Shown here: piece by piece, positions 26,598-35,832 of the stretch
How the letters are laid out: each line of letters starts with the position of its first letter
Position numbering within the stretch: position 1 is the first letter of the stretch
Assembly (NCBI RefSeq): GCF_009834345.1
Contig: NZ_CP035042.1
Span: 1,550,001-1,614,000, forward strand
Source: Billgrantia tianxiuensis
Lineage (GTDB): Bacteria > Pseudomonadota > Gammaproteobacteria > Pseudomonadales > Halomonadaceae
DNA length: 64,000 nucleotides
Reading direction: 5' to 3'
The notes under the pieces: generated by a model
Told to the model about the DNA's origin: nothing
Database searches by the model: none
Seen by the model: only the letters and a program-made list of their open reading frames with translations
Made by a program: the position numbers and the translations under genes

Positions 26598-26621
26598 GAA
26601 AATGACAAAAATGTCATTTTC
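26598..26621. promoter_or_regulatory. CusR/CopR operator
   Basis: Perfect 10-base inverted repeat: GAAAATGACA, four A, then TGTCATTTTC. It fits the known CusR/PcoR box (AAAATGACAA-N2-TTGTCATTTT). It sits between cusR (start 26574) and the plus-strand gene at 26787. Confidence 0.9.
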
Positions 26622-26650
26622 GAGTCAGTTTCCTGTCCTCTACTGCCACG

Positions 26651-26656
26651 TACTAT
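26651..26656 (+). promoter_or_regulatory. -10 hexamer of the activator-dependent cus promoter
   Basis: TACTAT lies about 42 bases from the centre of the CusR box; the sequence at the -35 distance (GTTTCC) is a poor match, as expected for a promoter needing an activator. It would drive the gene at 26787 and cusCBAF. Confidence 0.5.
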
Positions 26657-26786
26657 ACCTACATGAATAAACAACAAGGGAGGTGAGTAGGCAGAGTCGT
26701 TACTCTATCACGCCCGCAGCTTGTATCAATAGCCCTGAGGGTTGGGACGTGGTGTAGAAAAATTCTCCGTTAAAATGAGGTGTGTC

Positions 26787-27197
26787 ATGATTAAGAAGAT
26801 TGCTCTTGCCGCTGCCGTTGTCAGCATGTTCTCTGTGCCAGCCTTTGCCAATTTCGGCAGCGGGACGAATGGGAATATCCTCCAAAAGGGCAGTACACCC
26901 AGCACTATCATTAACGCTGGGCAGCCTCATACTTATCAGATAGATCTGGACCAGCCTGCGACGGTCAGAATTGCAAGCAGCCACTTTCCGGGAACGCATT
27001 CCATACTGCCGATGAAAGCCAAGTTGATCGATGCTCAGGATAACACTGTGAAAGAGGTGAGCTCTTCCGGTGGCGACTTTGAAATTCGAGAAGCTTTGCA
27101 GGCTGGCAAGTATCGTTTAGTAGTGTCAGGAAATTCAGCTCCCGGCGGGGATAGTTGGGACGTTCATCGCTATAGCTTGCATGTCGCCTTTCAATAA
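26787..27197 (+). CDS. Secreted PPC-like beta-sandwich protein of unknown function
   Basis: A 136-residue exported protein: signal peptide (IALAAAVVSMFSVPAFA), then a domain resembling bacterial pre-peptidase C-terminal (PPC) folds, with PHTYQIDLDQPATVRIAS, KLIDAQDNTV and KYRLVVSG. There are no Cys and few His or Met, so it is not an obvious copper binder. The start at 26787 follows TGAGGTG and gives the signal peptide. It is the first gene downstream of the CusR box and is separated from cusC by a hairpin. Function unknown. Confidence 0.65.
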   Translation: MIKKIALAAAVVSMFSVPAFANFGSGTNGNILQKGSTPSTIINAGQPHTYQIDLDQPATVRIASSHFPGTHSILPMKAKLIDAQDNTVKEVSSSGGDFEIREALQAGKYRLVVSGNSAPGGDSWDVHRYSLHVAFQ

Positions 27198-27225
27198 TCT
27201 GATGTCAGAGTTTTGAAGTTTATGG

Positions 27226-27252
27226 CTGGCCGGCGTGAGTCGGCCAGTTTGT
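27226..27252 (+). terminator. Hairpin between the PPC-like gene and cusC
   Basis: CTGGCCG pairs with CGGCCAG around an eight-base loop and is followed by TTTGT. A second inverted repeat, GCCAAG...CTTGGC at 27260-27285, follows. Together they could attenuate transcription into cusCBA, giving more of the small protein than of the pump. Confidence 0.6.
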
Positions 27253-27343
27253 AAATAATGCCAAGTGATTTAATTAACGCTTGGCTCAAAATATGGTGGA
27301 GCGCTGTTCTTGCAGCAGCGCTCTGGCGAGCGCGGGGTAGCTC

Positions 27344-28585
27344 ATGGGAATTCGATTACCAATGGTGCTCGCAGTGATGCTGGGCACAGCGTTTTTGTTA
27401 CCTCTCCCGGCGTTGTCGGGGCCGATACTGTCGCTCAGTGAAGCGGAGCGACTTGCCCGTAGCGATGATCCTGCCACGCTGCGCTATCAGGAGTTGGCTG
27501 AGGCTCGCCGCGAGGCAGCCATCTCAGCCAGGCAACTCCCCGACCCGGCGCTGATCATGGAAGTCATGGACGTGGCCCGGGATGGTTTTTCCCTCGAAGA
27601 CGACACCATGACCCAACTTCGCCTTGGAGTGCGTCAGACGTTTCCACGAGGGGACAGCCGCCGACTGGCCAGTGAGCGGGAATCGGCCATGGCTCAGGCA
27701 GAAGCGGCGCGTAGCAGCAATGCGGAATTGGTTGCCGTCCGTGCCGTGCGTCGTGCGTATCTGATGCTCTTCGAACAGCGCGCCATCCTCGACGTGTTGG
27801 AGAAGAGCCAACCCTTGTTCGAGGACTTGCGTGAGATAACCGAACGCGAATTCGCCTCCGGTTTTGCCGACCAGCAGGACCTGTTGCGCGCCGAGCTGGA
27901 GCTGAGCCGACTGCATGACCGCGTGTTGAGCGTCCAGGCGCAGGAAGCGGCAGCCCTGGCTCAGCTTGCTCGCTGGGTTGGCCAGGAAGCCATCTTGCGC
28001 CCCTTGCCCCTCGAGCTGCCCGAGCTGGCCGAGCCGACGGGGACGTTGCTGGCACATCCACTGCTGAGTGCCGAACAGGCCGTTATCAATGCCGGCAACC
28101 ATGGCGTCGAGCTGGCGCGTCAAGGCTACAAGCCGCAGTGGACGGTCGAGCTGACCTACGGCACACCAACAGAGCGGGGCATGGGCATGCCGGACCGCAT
28201 GTCGGCGATGGTCATGGTCGACCTCCCGCTCTTTACACGTCAGCGCCAGGATCGTGATCTATCGGCCAGCGTGCATCGACGTGAAGCCGCCCAGTATGCC
28301 TGGGATGAGCAGGCCCGCGAGTTGCAGCGCCAACTGGGGGAGACCCAAGCCAGATGGCAGCAACTGAACGAACGTGAGCGTCGTTATGCGGAGCATCTTC
28401 TTCCGCAGGCCCGTGAGAACGCCGAAGCCGCCGAACATGGGTATCGCAACCGCACGACGGATTTCAATTCGCTCGTACGCGCTCGCCTCACTGAGTTGGA
28501 AACGCGCATCGAGGCAGTGCGCATCGGCACACAGCGTCGCCTCGAGCAGGTGGATCTGCTCTATGTGTTGGGAGAAAACGCATGA
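27344..28585 (+). CDS. cusC: Outer-membrane factor of Cus-type RND efflux pump
   Basis: A TolC-family protein of 413 residues. A signal peptide (VLAVMLGTAFLLPLPALSG) is followed by long alpha-helical stretches with two repeats, as in CusC/CzcC outer-membrane channels. No lipobox is visible, unlike E. coli CusC. It forms the outer-membrane exit for the CusBA pump. The start at 27344 is the first ATG after GGTAGCTC. The cusB start overlaps its end by four bases. Confidence 0.88.
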   Translation: MGIRLPMVLAVMLGTAFLLPLPALSGPILSLSEAERLARSDDPATLRYQELAEARREAAISARQLPDPALIMEVMDVARDGFSLEDDTMTQLRLGVRQTFPRGDSRRLASERESAMAQAEAARSSNAELVAVRAVRRAYLMLFEQRAILDVLEKSQPLFEDLREITEREFASGFADQQDLLRAELELSRLHDRVLSVQAQEAAALAQLARWVGQEAILRPLPLELPELAEPTGTLLAHPLLSAEQAVINAGNHGVELARQGYKPQWTVELTYGTPTERGMGMPDRMSAMVMVDLPLFTRQRQDRDLSASVHRREAAQYAWDEQARELQRQLGETQARWQQLNERERRYAEHLLPQARENAEAAEHGYRNRTTDFNSLVRARLTELETRIEAVRIGTQRRLEQVDLLYVLGENA

Positions 28586-30039
28586 AGACATTGGCGGTTA
28601 TCGTCCTGCTTGGTATGGGCGCGGCAGCGGGAGTCGCTGCCGTGACCTTTTGGCCGGACTCGCATGGGCATGTTGCCGTGGCGGGGGGCACGGCCAATGG
28701 GGAGAGAGAGATTCTTTACTACCGGCATCCGCATAACCCCTCCGTAACCTCTCCTGAGCCGCGCAAGGACGAGATGGGCATGGATTTCATTCCGATCTAT
28801 GTGGGTGGCGGCGATGCGTTGCCCGGTACGGTGAGCATCAGTCCCATCGTGCAGCAGAACATCAATGTGCGTATCGGTTCCGTGGCTCGCGGCGATCTGG
28901 TACGCCTGGTCGAAACGGTCGGCTTTGTCGACTACGACGAATCGAGACTTAGCCACATCCATCTGCGTACCCAGGGGTGGATCGAGGATCTCAGCGTGAG
29001 GACAACCGGAGAGCGAGTTGAGGAGGGGCAACTGCTGTTCCGCCTCTACTCGCCGGAACTGGTCAACGCCCAGGAAGAGTTGCTGCACGTTGTGCGTCGC
29101 GGTGGCAGTGCTGCTCCAGCCCGTGAGCGCCTCAGGGCGCTGGGGGTCAGTGCCGCCGAGATTGCGGAGATCGAGCGGGCCGGACAGCCGCGCCGACTGA
29201 TCTCGGTCAGGGCTGGGCAGGGAGGTGTCGTGGAGTCGCTCAACGTGCGTGAAGGGATGTATGTCACGCCGGGCACAGAGGTCATGACGATTGCGGACCT
29301 CTCGCAGGTATGGGTGATTGCCGACCTGTTCGAGCATCAGGTGGATGCCGTGGCGAGAGGCGACGCCGCTCACGTGAAGTTGCCTTTTCGTCCCGGCGAG
29401 CGTCTTGAGGGCAAGATCGATTATATCTATCCGAGCCTGAACAGCCCGACTCGAACCGTTCAGGTACGCCTTGCCTTCGACAATCTCGGTGAGCGGCTCA
29501 AGCCGGGCATGTACGCCGATGTCCAGTTGACCACCCGCCCGCTTCAGGGCGTGCTGTACCTTCCGGCCGAGGCAGTGATCCGCACCGGCCGGCAGGATCG
29601 CGTCATCCTGGCGCTGGGTGAAGGGCGCTTCCAGGCACGCGAAGTACAGGTAGGGCGTCGTGCCAACGGCGATCTGGAGATCATCGAAGGCCTCAAGGAA
29701 GGAGAACGTGTCGTTCTCTCCGGCCACTTTCTGCTCGACTCCGAGGCGTCCGCCAGTGCGGAACTCAACCGCATGCGAGAAGCAGAGCAAGAGATCGGTG
29801 ACGAAGTTTGGGCCGAGGGACGCCTGCTTGGCATCGATTACGACGCCCGCGTGCTGAATGTCGATCATGAACCGATTCCGCTGCTGGGCTGGCCAGCGAT
29901 GATGATGGACTTTGCCGTAGCCGATGACCTCGGGCTCGATGGGCTGCACGACGATATGGCGATGCGCTTCCGCATGCGTGAGCGGGAAGAGTTCGTCTAC
30001 GAAATCACCGCTATTGAGCCGATGGCTCACGACCACTGA
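28582..30039 (+). CDS. cusB: Periplasmic adaptor CusB with fused C-terminal CusF-like domain
   Basis: A 485-residue membrane-fusion protein. After an N-terminal anchor comes a heavy-metal-binding-domain-like segment (YYRHPHNP...KDEMGMDFIPIY) in which the usual Cys are absent. It is followed by the barrel-sandwich, helical hairpin and beta-barrel parts (VGFVDYDESRLSHIHLRTQG, VRAGQGGVVESLNVREGMYV). The last 75 or so residues form a second domain with PLLGWPAMMMDF, the copper-site motif of CusF. Thus the chaperone is fused to the adaptor. Works with CusC and CusA in Cu(I)/Ag(I) export from the periplasm. Confidence 0.92.
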   Translation: MKTLAVIVLLGMGAAAGVAAVTFWPDSHGHVAVAGGTANGEREILYYRHPHNPSVTSPEPRKDEMGMDFIPIYVGGGDALPGTVSISPIVQQNINVRIGSVARGDLVRLVETVGFVDYDESRLSHIHLRTQGWIEDLSVRTTGERVEEGQLLFRLYSPELVNAQEELLHVVRRGGSAAPARERLRALGVSAAEIAEIERAGQPRRLISVRAGQGGVVESLNVREGMYVTPGTEVMTIADLSQVWVIADLFEHQVDAVARGDAAHVKLPFRPGERLEGKIDYIYPSLNSPTRTVQVRLAFDNLGERLKPGMYADVQLTTRPLQGVLYLPAEAVIRTGRQDRVILALGEGRFQAREVQVGRRANGDLEIIEGLKEGERVVLSGHFLLDSEASASAELNRMREAEQEIGDEVWAEGRLLGIDYDARVLNVDHEPIPLLGWPAMMMDFAVADDLGLDGLHDDMAMRFRMREREEFVYEITAIEPMAHDH

Positions 30040-30050
30040 GGAGTCGATCC

Positions 30051-33000
30051 ATGATCGAAAGGATCATCGCGTGGTCATTGCATAATCGTCTGTTGGTGCT
30101 TCTCATGACGGCTATCTTTGTCGCCTGGGGGATCTTCTCCGGACGGCAGATGCCTCTGGATGCGATCCCCGATCTGTCCGACGTACAGGTGATCATCAAG
30201 ACCAGCTATCCCGGCCAGGCTCCCCAGGTCATCGAGGATCAGGTCACTTACCCTTTATCGACGGCCATGCTGGCCGTGCCCAAGGCGAGGGACGTACGCG
30301 GTTTCTCCATGTTTGGCGACTCCTACGTCTACGTGCTGTTTGAAGACGGTACCGATCCCTACTGGGCGCGCTCTCGAGTGCTGGAGTACCTGAGCCAGGT
30401 GGCACCCAGCATGCCGGAAGGGGCGCAGCCTGCCTTGGGGCCCGATGCCACCGGCGTCGGTTGGGTCTACCAGTACGCCTTGGTAGATCGCAGTGGTGAA
30501 CTCGACCTGGCTGACCTGCGTTCGCTGCAGGATTGGTTCCTCAAGTACGAGTTGCAGTCGGTAGCAGGTGTCTCCGAGGTCGCCACGCTGGGAGGCATGA
30601 TCAAACAGTACCAGGTGGTGCTGGATCCCAATCGGGCGCGAGCCTACGGCCTGACCCTGGCGGGGATTCGCTCCGCCATCTCGGGGGCGAACCGTGAAGC
30701 GGGCGGTTCCGTGATCGAGATGAGCGAGGCGGAATACATGGTGCGCTCGCGGGGATATCTGACCGGCATTGAGGAACTCCGTCTGGTGCCCGTTGGCCTG
30801 GGCAATGACGGCACGCCAGTGCTGCTCGAAGATGTAGCCGACATCCGTATCGGCCCCGCAGCTCGGCGTGGTATCGCCGAGCTGAATGGCGAAGGTGAAG
30901 TCGTGGGTGCCTTGGTGGTCATGCGCCATGGTGAGAATGCACTGGCCACCATCGAGCGTGTCAAAGCGCGCCTCGACGAATTGCGCCCGAGCCTGCCGGA
31001 AGGCGTCGAGATCCTGGAGACCTACGATCGTTCGGTACTGATCCAGGAGTCGGTGGACAACCTGACGGCCAAGCTGTTGCAGGAATTCCTCATCATCGCG
31101 CTGGTATGTGTCGTCTTCCTGCTTCACTTCCGCTCCGCCCTGGTGGCCATCATCGCACTGCCGATCGGTATTCTGGCGGCGCTGATGATCATGCAGGCCA
31201 AGGGTATCAACGCCAATATCATGTCGCTGGGTGGTATTGCCGTGACGATTGGCGCCATGGTGGATGCCGCCATCGTCATGGTGGAGAACCTGCACAAGCG
31301 GCTGGAGAAGGCGCCACCGGGTGAGGACCGCTGGCATACCGTGGCGGAGGCGGCCAAGGAGACGGGCCGGCCGATCTTCTTTGCGTTATTGATCATCGTG
31401 GTCAGCTTCCTGCCGCTGTTCACGCTTCAGGGGCAGGAAGGACGCATGTTCCAGCCCCTTGCCTTCACCGGTACCTATGCCATGGCGGCGGCGGCCGGGC
31501 TAGGCATCACTCTGGTGCCGGTCTTGATGGGCTACTTGGTGCGCGGACGCATACGCCCCGAGGCTTCACACCCGCTTAGCCGCATGCTGATTGCCATTTA
31601 CCGTCCCGGTCTGGATGCCCTGCTTCGCTACCCCTGGGTGACCGTCGTGGCCGCGGTGCTGCTGGCTGCCAGTGTGATTTATCCGGCCGGCAAGTTGGGC
31701 AGCGAATTCATGCCTCAACTGGATGAAGGCGATCTGATGTACATGCCGTCGCTGGAGCCCGGCGTCTCCATTGGCAAGGTGCGTGAATTCGTTCAGCAGA
31801 CCAATCGTCTGATCATGTCGGTGCCGGAGGTGGAGCGGGTATTTGGCAAGGCGGGGCGTGCCGATACCGCTACCGATCCGGCGCCGATAGGCATGCTGGA
31901 AACCGTCATCAGTTTCAAACCGCGTGACCAATGGCGCGAGGGGATGACCAAGGATGACATCATCCGCGAACTGGACGAGACGGTCAGCTTTCCGGGAGTA
32001 GCGAACGTTTGGGTACCGCCGATCAAGACGCGCATCGACATGCTCTCGACCGGAATTCGCTCGCCGGTAGGTATCAAGGTGGCCGGCTCCGACCTGGAAG
32101 AAATCGAGCGAATTGGCCGTGAGATCGAGCGCGTGCTCCATGATGTTCCAGGCACGGCCTCGGCTTATGCCGATCGCACCGCAGCTGGGCGCTACGTCGA
32201 GGTGGATATTGACCGACGTGCCGCAGCGCGTCATGGCGTCAGTGTCAGTGACCTGCAGGCCATCATTCAAACCGCAGTCGGGGGATGAACGTCAGCGAAA
32301 CCGTCGAGGGTCTCGAGCGCTATCCCATCAATTTGCGCTACCCCCAGGATTGGCGCGACTCGCTGGAGAGCCTGCGGGATCTGCCGGTCATCACGTCGAC
32401 CGGTGCCTTCCTTCCACTACAGGCGCTGGCGCAGGTCGACATCGTCGACGGACCGGCCATGATCCGTACCGAGAATGCACGCCTCAACGGCTGGGTCGTG
32501 GTCGATATCCGCGGGCGCGATATCGGCACCTACGTGGCCGAGGCGCGCCAAAGGGTGATGGAACAGGTCACGTTGCCGGCCGGGTATTCGGTGACCTGGT
32601 CAGGCCAGTACGAATACATGGAGCGGGCCAAGGAGCGCCTGCAGTGGGTGGTGCCGGTGACCATCGTGCTGATTTTCCTGCTGCTCTACCTGTGCTTCCG
32701 TAACGCCGCCGAGACTTTCATGCTGATGGGATCGCTGCCTTTCGCCGCCGTCGGTGGCGTGTGGCTGCTCCATTGGCTGGCCTACGACGTCTCGGTGGCC
32801 GTGGCGGCGGGTTTCATCCTGTTGATCGGCCTGGCGGCGGAGTTCGCCGTGGTGATGCTGATGTACGTTCGCGGAGCGGTGGAACAGCGCCAGCCCCGCA
32901 CTCGTGGTGAGCTCCGCGAAGCGATCATCGAGGGAGCCGTCATGCGCGTACGGCCCAAGGCCATGACCTCGCTCACGGTAGTCCTGGGGCTTAGTCCGCT

Positions 33001-33208
33001 GCTGCTGGATTCCGGTCCCGGCTCCGAGGCGATGCAGCGCATTGCTACTCCTGTCGTTGGCGGCATGATTTCTGCCCCCCTGGTATCGCTGCTGCTCATT
33101 CCCGTTCTCTACTGGTTATGGCAGCGGCGCAACTTCCCCGAGTCCGTCTCATCAGAGGCTGAGCTCAGTATCTCCAAAACCGAAGGAAACCTTTTATATG
33201 AAAAGTAG
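30051..33208 (+). CDS. cusA: Cu(I)/Ag(I) RND efflux permease CusA (frame broken at a G tract)
   Basis: Heavy-metal-efflux RND permease. The first 745 residues read from 30051 and stop at 32288; the remaining part (ETVEGLERYPINLRYPQDWRDS to the end) is in the next frame. One G added to the G5 tract 32280-32284 gives GGMNVSETVEGL, collinear with CusA, and a full protein of 1052 residues. Visible features: the first membrane helix and MPLDAIPDLSDVQV, the transmembrane charged motif GAMVDAAIVMVENLHKRLE, and the Met-rich path residues (for example SLEPGVSIGKV region). The start at 30051 follows TGAGGAGTCGATCC. Confidence 0.93.
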
Positions 33209-33563
33209 TGTGCTTCAGCTGGCAGTCGTAATGGGCCTGATGGTGACAGCTCCTGTAATGGCGAGTAGCGATCATGGCCATGGCAAGCATGCGGGCCATG
33301 GTGCCATGGCTGGCCATGCACAACAGGAAATGCGCACGGCGGAGGGCGTCGGTATCGTGCGGTCGGTGGCTGATGATGGCAGTAGTGTAGTACTGGCTCA
33401 CGAGCCGATCGCTGAGCTTCGTTGGCCGGCCATGACCATGGAGATGTCGCTGGCAGACCCTGCACTGGCCGAGCTTGTCGATGCTGAAGACCGTGTCAGC
33501 TTCGTCCTGCGCCAGATCGGCGAGACCGATTACGAAATCGTCTCTATCGAGATCATCGATTGA
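33198..33563 (+). CDS. cusF: Periplasmic copper chaperone CusF
   Basis: A 121-residue exported protein. A signal peptide (LAVVMGLMVTAPVMA) is followed by a His/Gly/Met segment (HGHGKHAGHGAMAGHA) and the CusF OB-fold domain with ELRWPAMTMEM, whose Trp, Met and an upstream His normally hold Cu(I) or Ag(I). It overlaps the cusA end by 11 bases and closes the operon. It supplements the CusF-like domain fused to CusB. Confidence 0.9.
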   Translation: MKSSVLQLAVVMGLMVTAPVMASSDHGHGKHAGHGAMAGHAQQEMRTAEGVGIVRSVADDGSSVVLAHEPIAELRWPAMTMEMSLADPALAELVDAEDRVSFVLRQIGETDYEIVSIEIID

Positions 33564-33595
33564 GATCGGGTCGCTTCCTTGAAAGCGGGCTGGCG

Positions 33596-33617
33596 GCCGC
33601 TCTCCTCGGAGAGCGGC
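33596..33617. terminator. Strong hairpin between converging cusF and response-regulator genes
   Basis: GCCGCTCTC pairs perfectly with GAGAGCGGC around CTCG. It lies 32 bases after the cusF stop and six bases before the stop of the convergent regulator gene. It lacks a long T tract but is the obvious boundary of the copper region. Confidence 0.65.
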
Positions 33618-33622
33618 TTGCA

Positions 33623-34255
33623 TCATTCCGGCAATGGCTCGACCAGGCCCAGTGCCACGCAGATGCGTACCAGCTCGGCCAGGTTACCGGCGCCCAGCGC
33701 CTTCATGCCCCGCAGCCGGTAGACCTCCACCGTCTTGGCGCTGACATCGAGATGCTCGGCGATCTCGCGGCTGGTCATGCCCTCGGCCACATGCACGAGA
33801 ATCTGTCGCTCCTTGGGGCGCAGGGCATCGAAGCGCTGCTGCAGGGCATCGAGACGCTGGCGCAGCGAGCGCAGCCGCTGGTGCTCGGCGAGCGCCTGCT
33901 GTACGGCATCGATCAGCTGCTGGTGATTGAATGGCTTCTCGATGAAGTCGAAGGCACCGGACTTGAGCGCGGCGACGGCCATGGGCACGTCGCCGTGACC
34001 GGTCATGAAGATCACCGGTGCGGTGTCGCCGCGCTCGTTTAGCCGCTGCTGTACCTGCAGGCCGGAGAGCCCCGGCATGCGTACGTCCAGCAGTACGGCA
34101 TCGAAACTCTCGGGCGCAGCGGCAAGAAATGCCTCGCCGTCGGCGAAGGCGAGGGTGGTCAGCCCCACGGAATCGAGCAGCCAGGCCAGTGAGTCGCGCA
34201 GCGCCTCGTCGTCGTCGACCACGGCGATACAGGGGGCGCGGGTAGGCTCGGTCAC
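33623..34255 (-). CDS. FixJ/NarL-type response regulator
   Basis: A 210-residue regulator with an N-terminal receiver (VDDDEALRDSL, phospho-acceptor in AVLLDVRMPGLSG, and FIEKPFNHQQL) and a C-terminal LuxR-type helix-turn-helix (RPKERQILVHVAEGMTSREI, then AEHLDVSAKTVEVYRLR). This is the FixJ/TodT arrangement. It overlaps the 3' end of the preceding kinase gene by four bases and is its probable partner. Target genes cannot be read from the window. Confidence 0.92.
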   Translation of the reverse strand: MTEPTRAPCIAVVDDDEALRDSLAWLLDSVGLTTLAFADGEAFLAAAPESFDAVLLDVRMPGLSGLQVQQRLNERGDTAPVIFMTGHGDVPMAVAALKSGAFDFIEKPFNHQQLIDAVQQALAEHQRLRSLRQRLDALQQRFDALRPKERQILVHVAEGMTSREIAEHLDVSAKTVEVYRLRGMKALGAGNLAELVRICVALGLVEPLPE

Positions 34256-35832
34256 GGCTGGCTCCGGGGTGATACGCTGCGATGGATGGGGTTCGCTTCG
34301 CTCAGCAGTGTACCGGTAAAGATGGCGCCCCCGGAACCGTCGGCCAGTTCCAGGCTGCCGCCCATGGCCTCCATCAGCGAGCGACTGATGGCGAGCCCCA
34401 TGCCCAGCCCCTCCGGGCGGCTGGAATGGAAAGGAGAGAAGATGGCCTGGGCTTCGTCGTCCGTGACACCAGGGCCCTGGTCGCTGACGCTGAAGGTGAC
34501 CTCGCGGGGGCCGCTCTGGTGTGCGTGGACCTCCACCCGTGTCGCTCCGGGTTGCTCGCGGCTCGCCTCCAGCGCGTTGAGCAGCAAATTGACCAGCACC
34601 TGCTCCAGGGCGATGGGGTCGGCCTGGACGCGCGGTAGTGCTTCCGCCAGCTCATGCTCGAGGGCAATGCCAGCCTGCTGGTACTGCCATTCGCACAGGC
34701 GACAGGCGGCGTCGACCACGTCGAGCAGCACGACCGGGCGTGGCCGGGTCTGGCCCTTGCGCACGAAAGCGCGAATATGGCGCAGGCGCTGCGCCAGACG
34801 TTGCACCTGCTCGTCAATGCGCGTGAGCGGCAGGGTCAGGTCGCTGGCTGGGCGTCCCGGGTCGGTACGTAGCTGCATCAGCGCACCGCTGGCGTAGTTG
34901 GCGATGGCACCCAGCGGCTGGTTCAGTTCGTGGGCGATGTTGGAGGCCAGCTCGCCGGTGGTAGCCAGGCGGTTGGCGTGGGCGATCTGCTCCTGGTGAC
35001 GCCGCGCCTGGGCCTCGGCGGCCTTGCGCAGCCCGATGTCGCGGTTGAGCAGGGAGAGGTGGTCGGGTTCGGCGCCCGGGCCGCGGTGGGCCAGCACCAC
35101 GCTGAGTACCGGTACCGCTCCCTGGGGCCCAGGCATCTCCAGCTCTCCGCTCCAGGAGCCGTAGCGGGCCACGGCGGGCAGCACGATCTCACGCAGGATG
35201 GTAAGCGAGCCCGGCGTATAGGCCTGCTCGAGCCGGGCGCCGAGCCCTTCGCGCGGCAGGCCCAGCAAGCGTCGCGCCGCCTCGTTGGAGTAGAACAGCC
35301 GCTCGTCGCCGTCGCAGAACAGCACGTAGTCGGTGGTCGATTCCACCACTCGTGCCAGGCGCTCGCGGTTGGCCTCGGCGCGAATGCGCCGCCCCACATC
35401 GCGGGAGACGCAGAGCACGTCGATCAGCTCGCCGCTGGCCGGGTCGCGACGGGTGCGGCTGGTGGTCTCGAACCACACGTAGTGCCCGTCCTTGGCGCGA
35501 AAACGATAGGTCTGTTGGTAGAAACCGTCGTGGTAATAGACCCGGGGCGACTTGTTGAGCAGGTCGGCGAGGTCGGAAGGGTGGAAGAGGTCGTAGGCCG
35601 AGACGCCGATCAGCTCCTCGGGCTCGTAGCCGAGCAGGTCGCGGGCGGCCTGAGAGGCGTAGAGGAAGGTGCCGTCTCGGGCGTGGCGTGAGATCAGATC
35701 GGTGGTGCTCTCCGCCAGCCATTGGTAGTGGCGTTTCTCCTCGTCGAGTTCGAGGACCTTGGCTTCGAGCTCGGCATTGCGGGCTTCGAGCTCGGCCAGC
35801 CGTGCGCGCAGCGTCTCTCTATCGCTTGCCAT
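34252..35832 (-). CDS. Double-PAS soluble sensor histidine kinase (FixL/TodS-like)
   Basis: A 526-residue cytoplasmic kinase: N-terminal coiled coil (LRARLAELEARNAELEAKV), PAS domain with PAC (about residues 40-165; TFLYASQAARDLLGYEPEEL), a second PAS (about 175-290), the H-box ASNIAHELNQPLGAI, N-box VLVNLLLNALEAS and G-boxes. No membrane segment. The H-box variant HELNQPL is that of FixL/DctB-type kinases. The start at 35832 overlaps the oxygenase stop by one base (TGATG). Signal unknown; no clear haem His can be assigned in the PAS domains. Confidence 0.9.
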   Translation of the reverse strand: MASDRETLRARLAELEARNAELEAKVLELDEEKRHYQWLAESTTDLISRHARDGTFLYASQAARDLLGYEPEELIGVSAYDLFHPSDLADLLNKSPRVYYHDGFYQQTYRFRAKDGHYVWFETTSRTRRDPASGELIDVLCVSRDVGRRIRAEANRERLARVVESTTDYVLFCDGDERLFYSNEAARRLLGLPREGLGARLEQAYTPGSLTILREIVLPAVARYGSWSGELEMPGPQGAVPVLSVVLAHRGPGAEPDHLSLLNRDIGLRKAAEAQARRHQEQIAHANRLATTGELASNIAHELNQPLGAIANYASGALMQLRTDPGRPASDLTLPLTRIDEQVQRLAQRLRHIRAFVRKGQTRPRPVVLLDVVDAACRLCEWQYQQAGIALEHELAEALPRVQADPIALEQVLVNLLLNALEASREQPGATRVEVHAHQSGPREVTFSVSDQGPGVTDDEAQAIFSPFHSSRPEGLGMGLAISRSLMEAMGGSLELADGSGGAIFTGTLLSEANPIHRSVSPRSQP

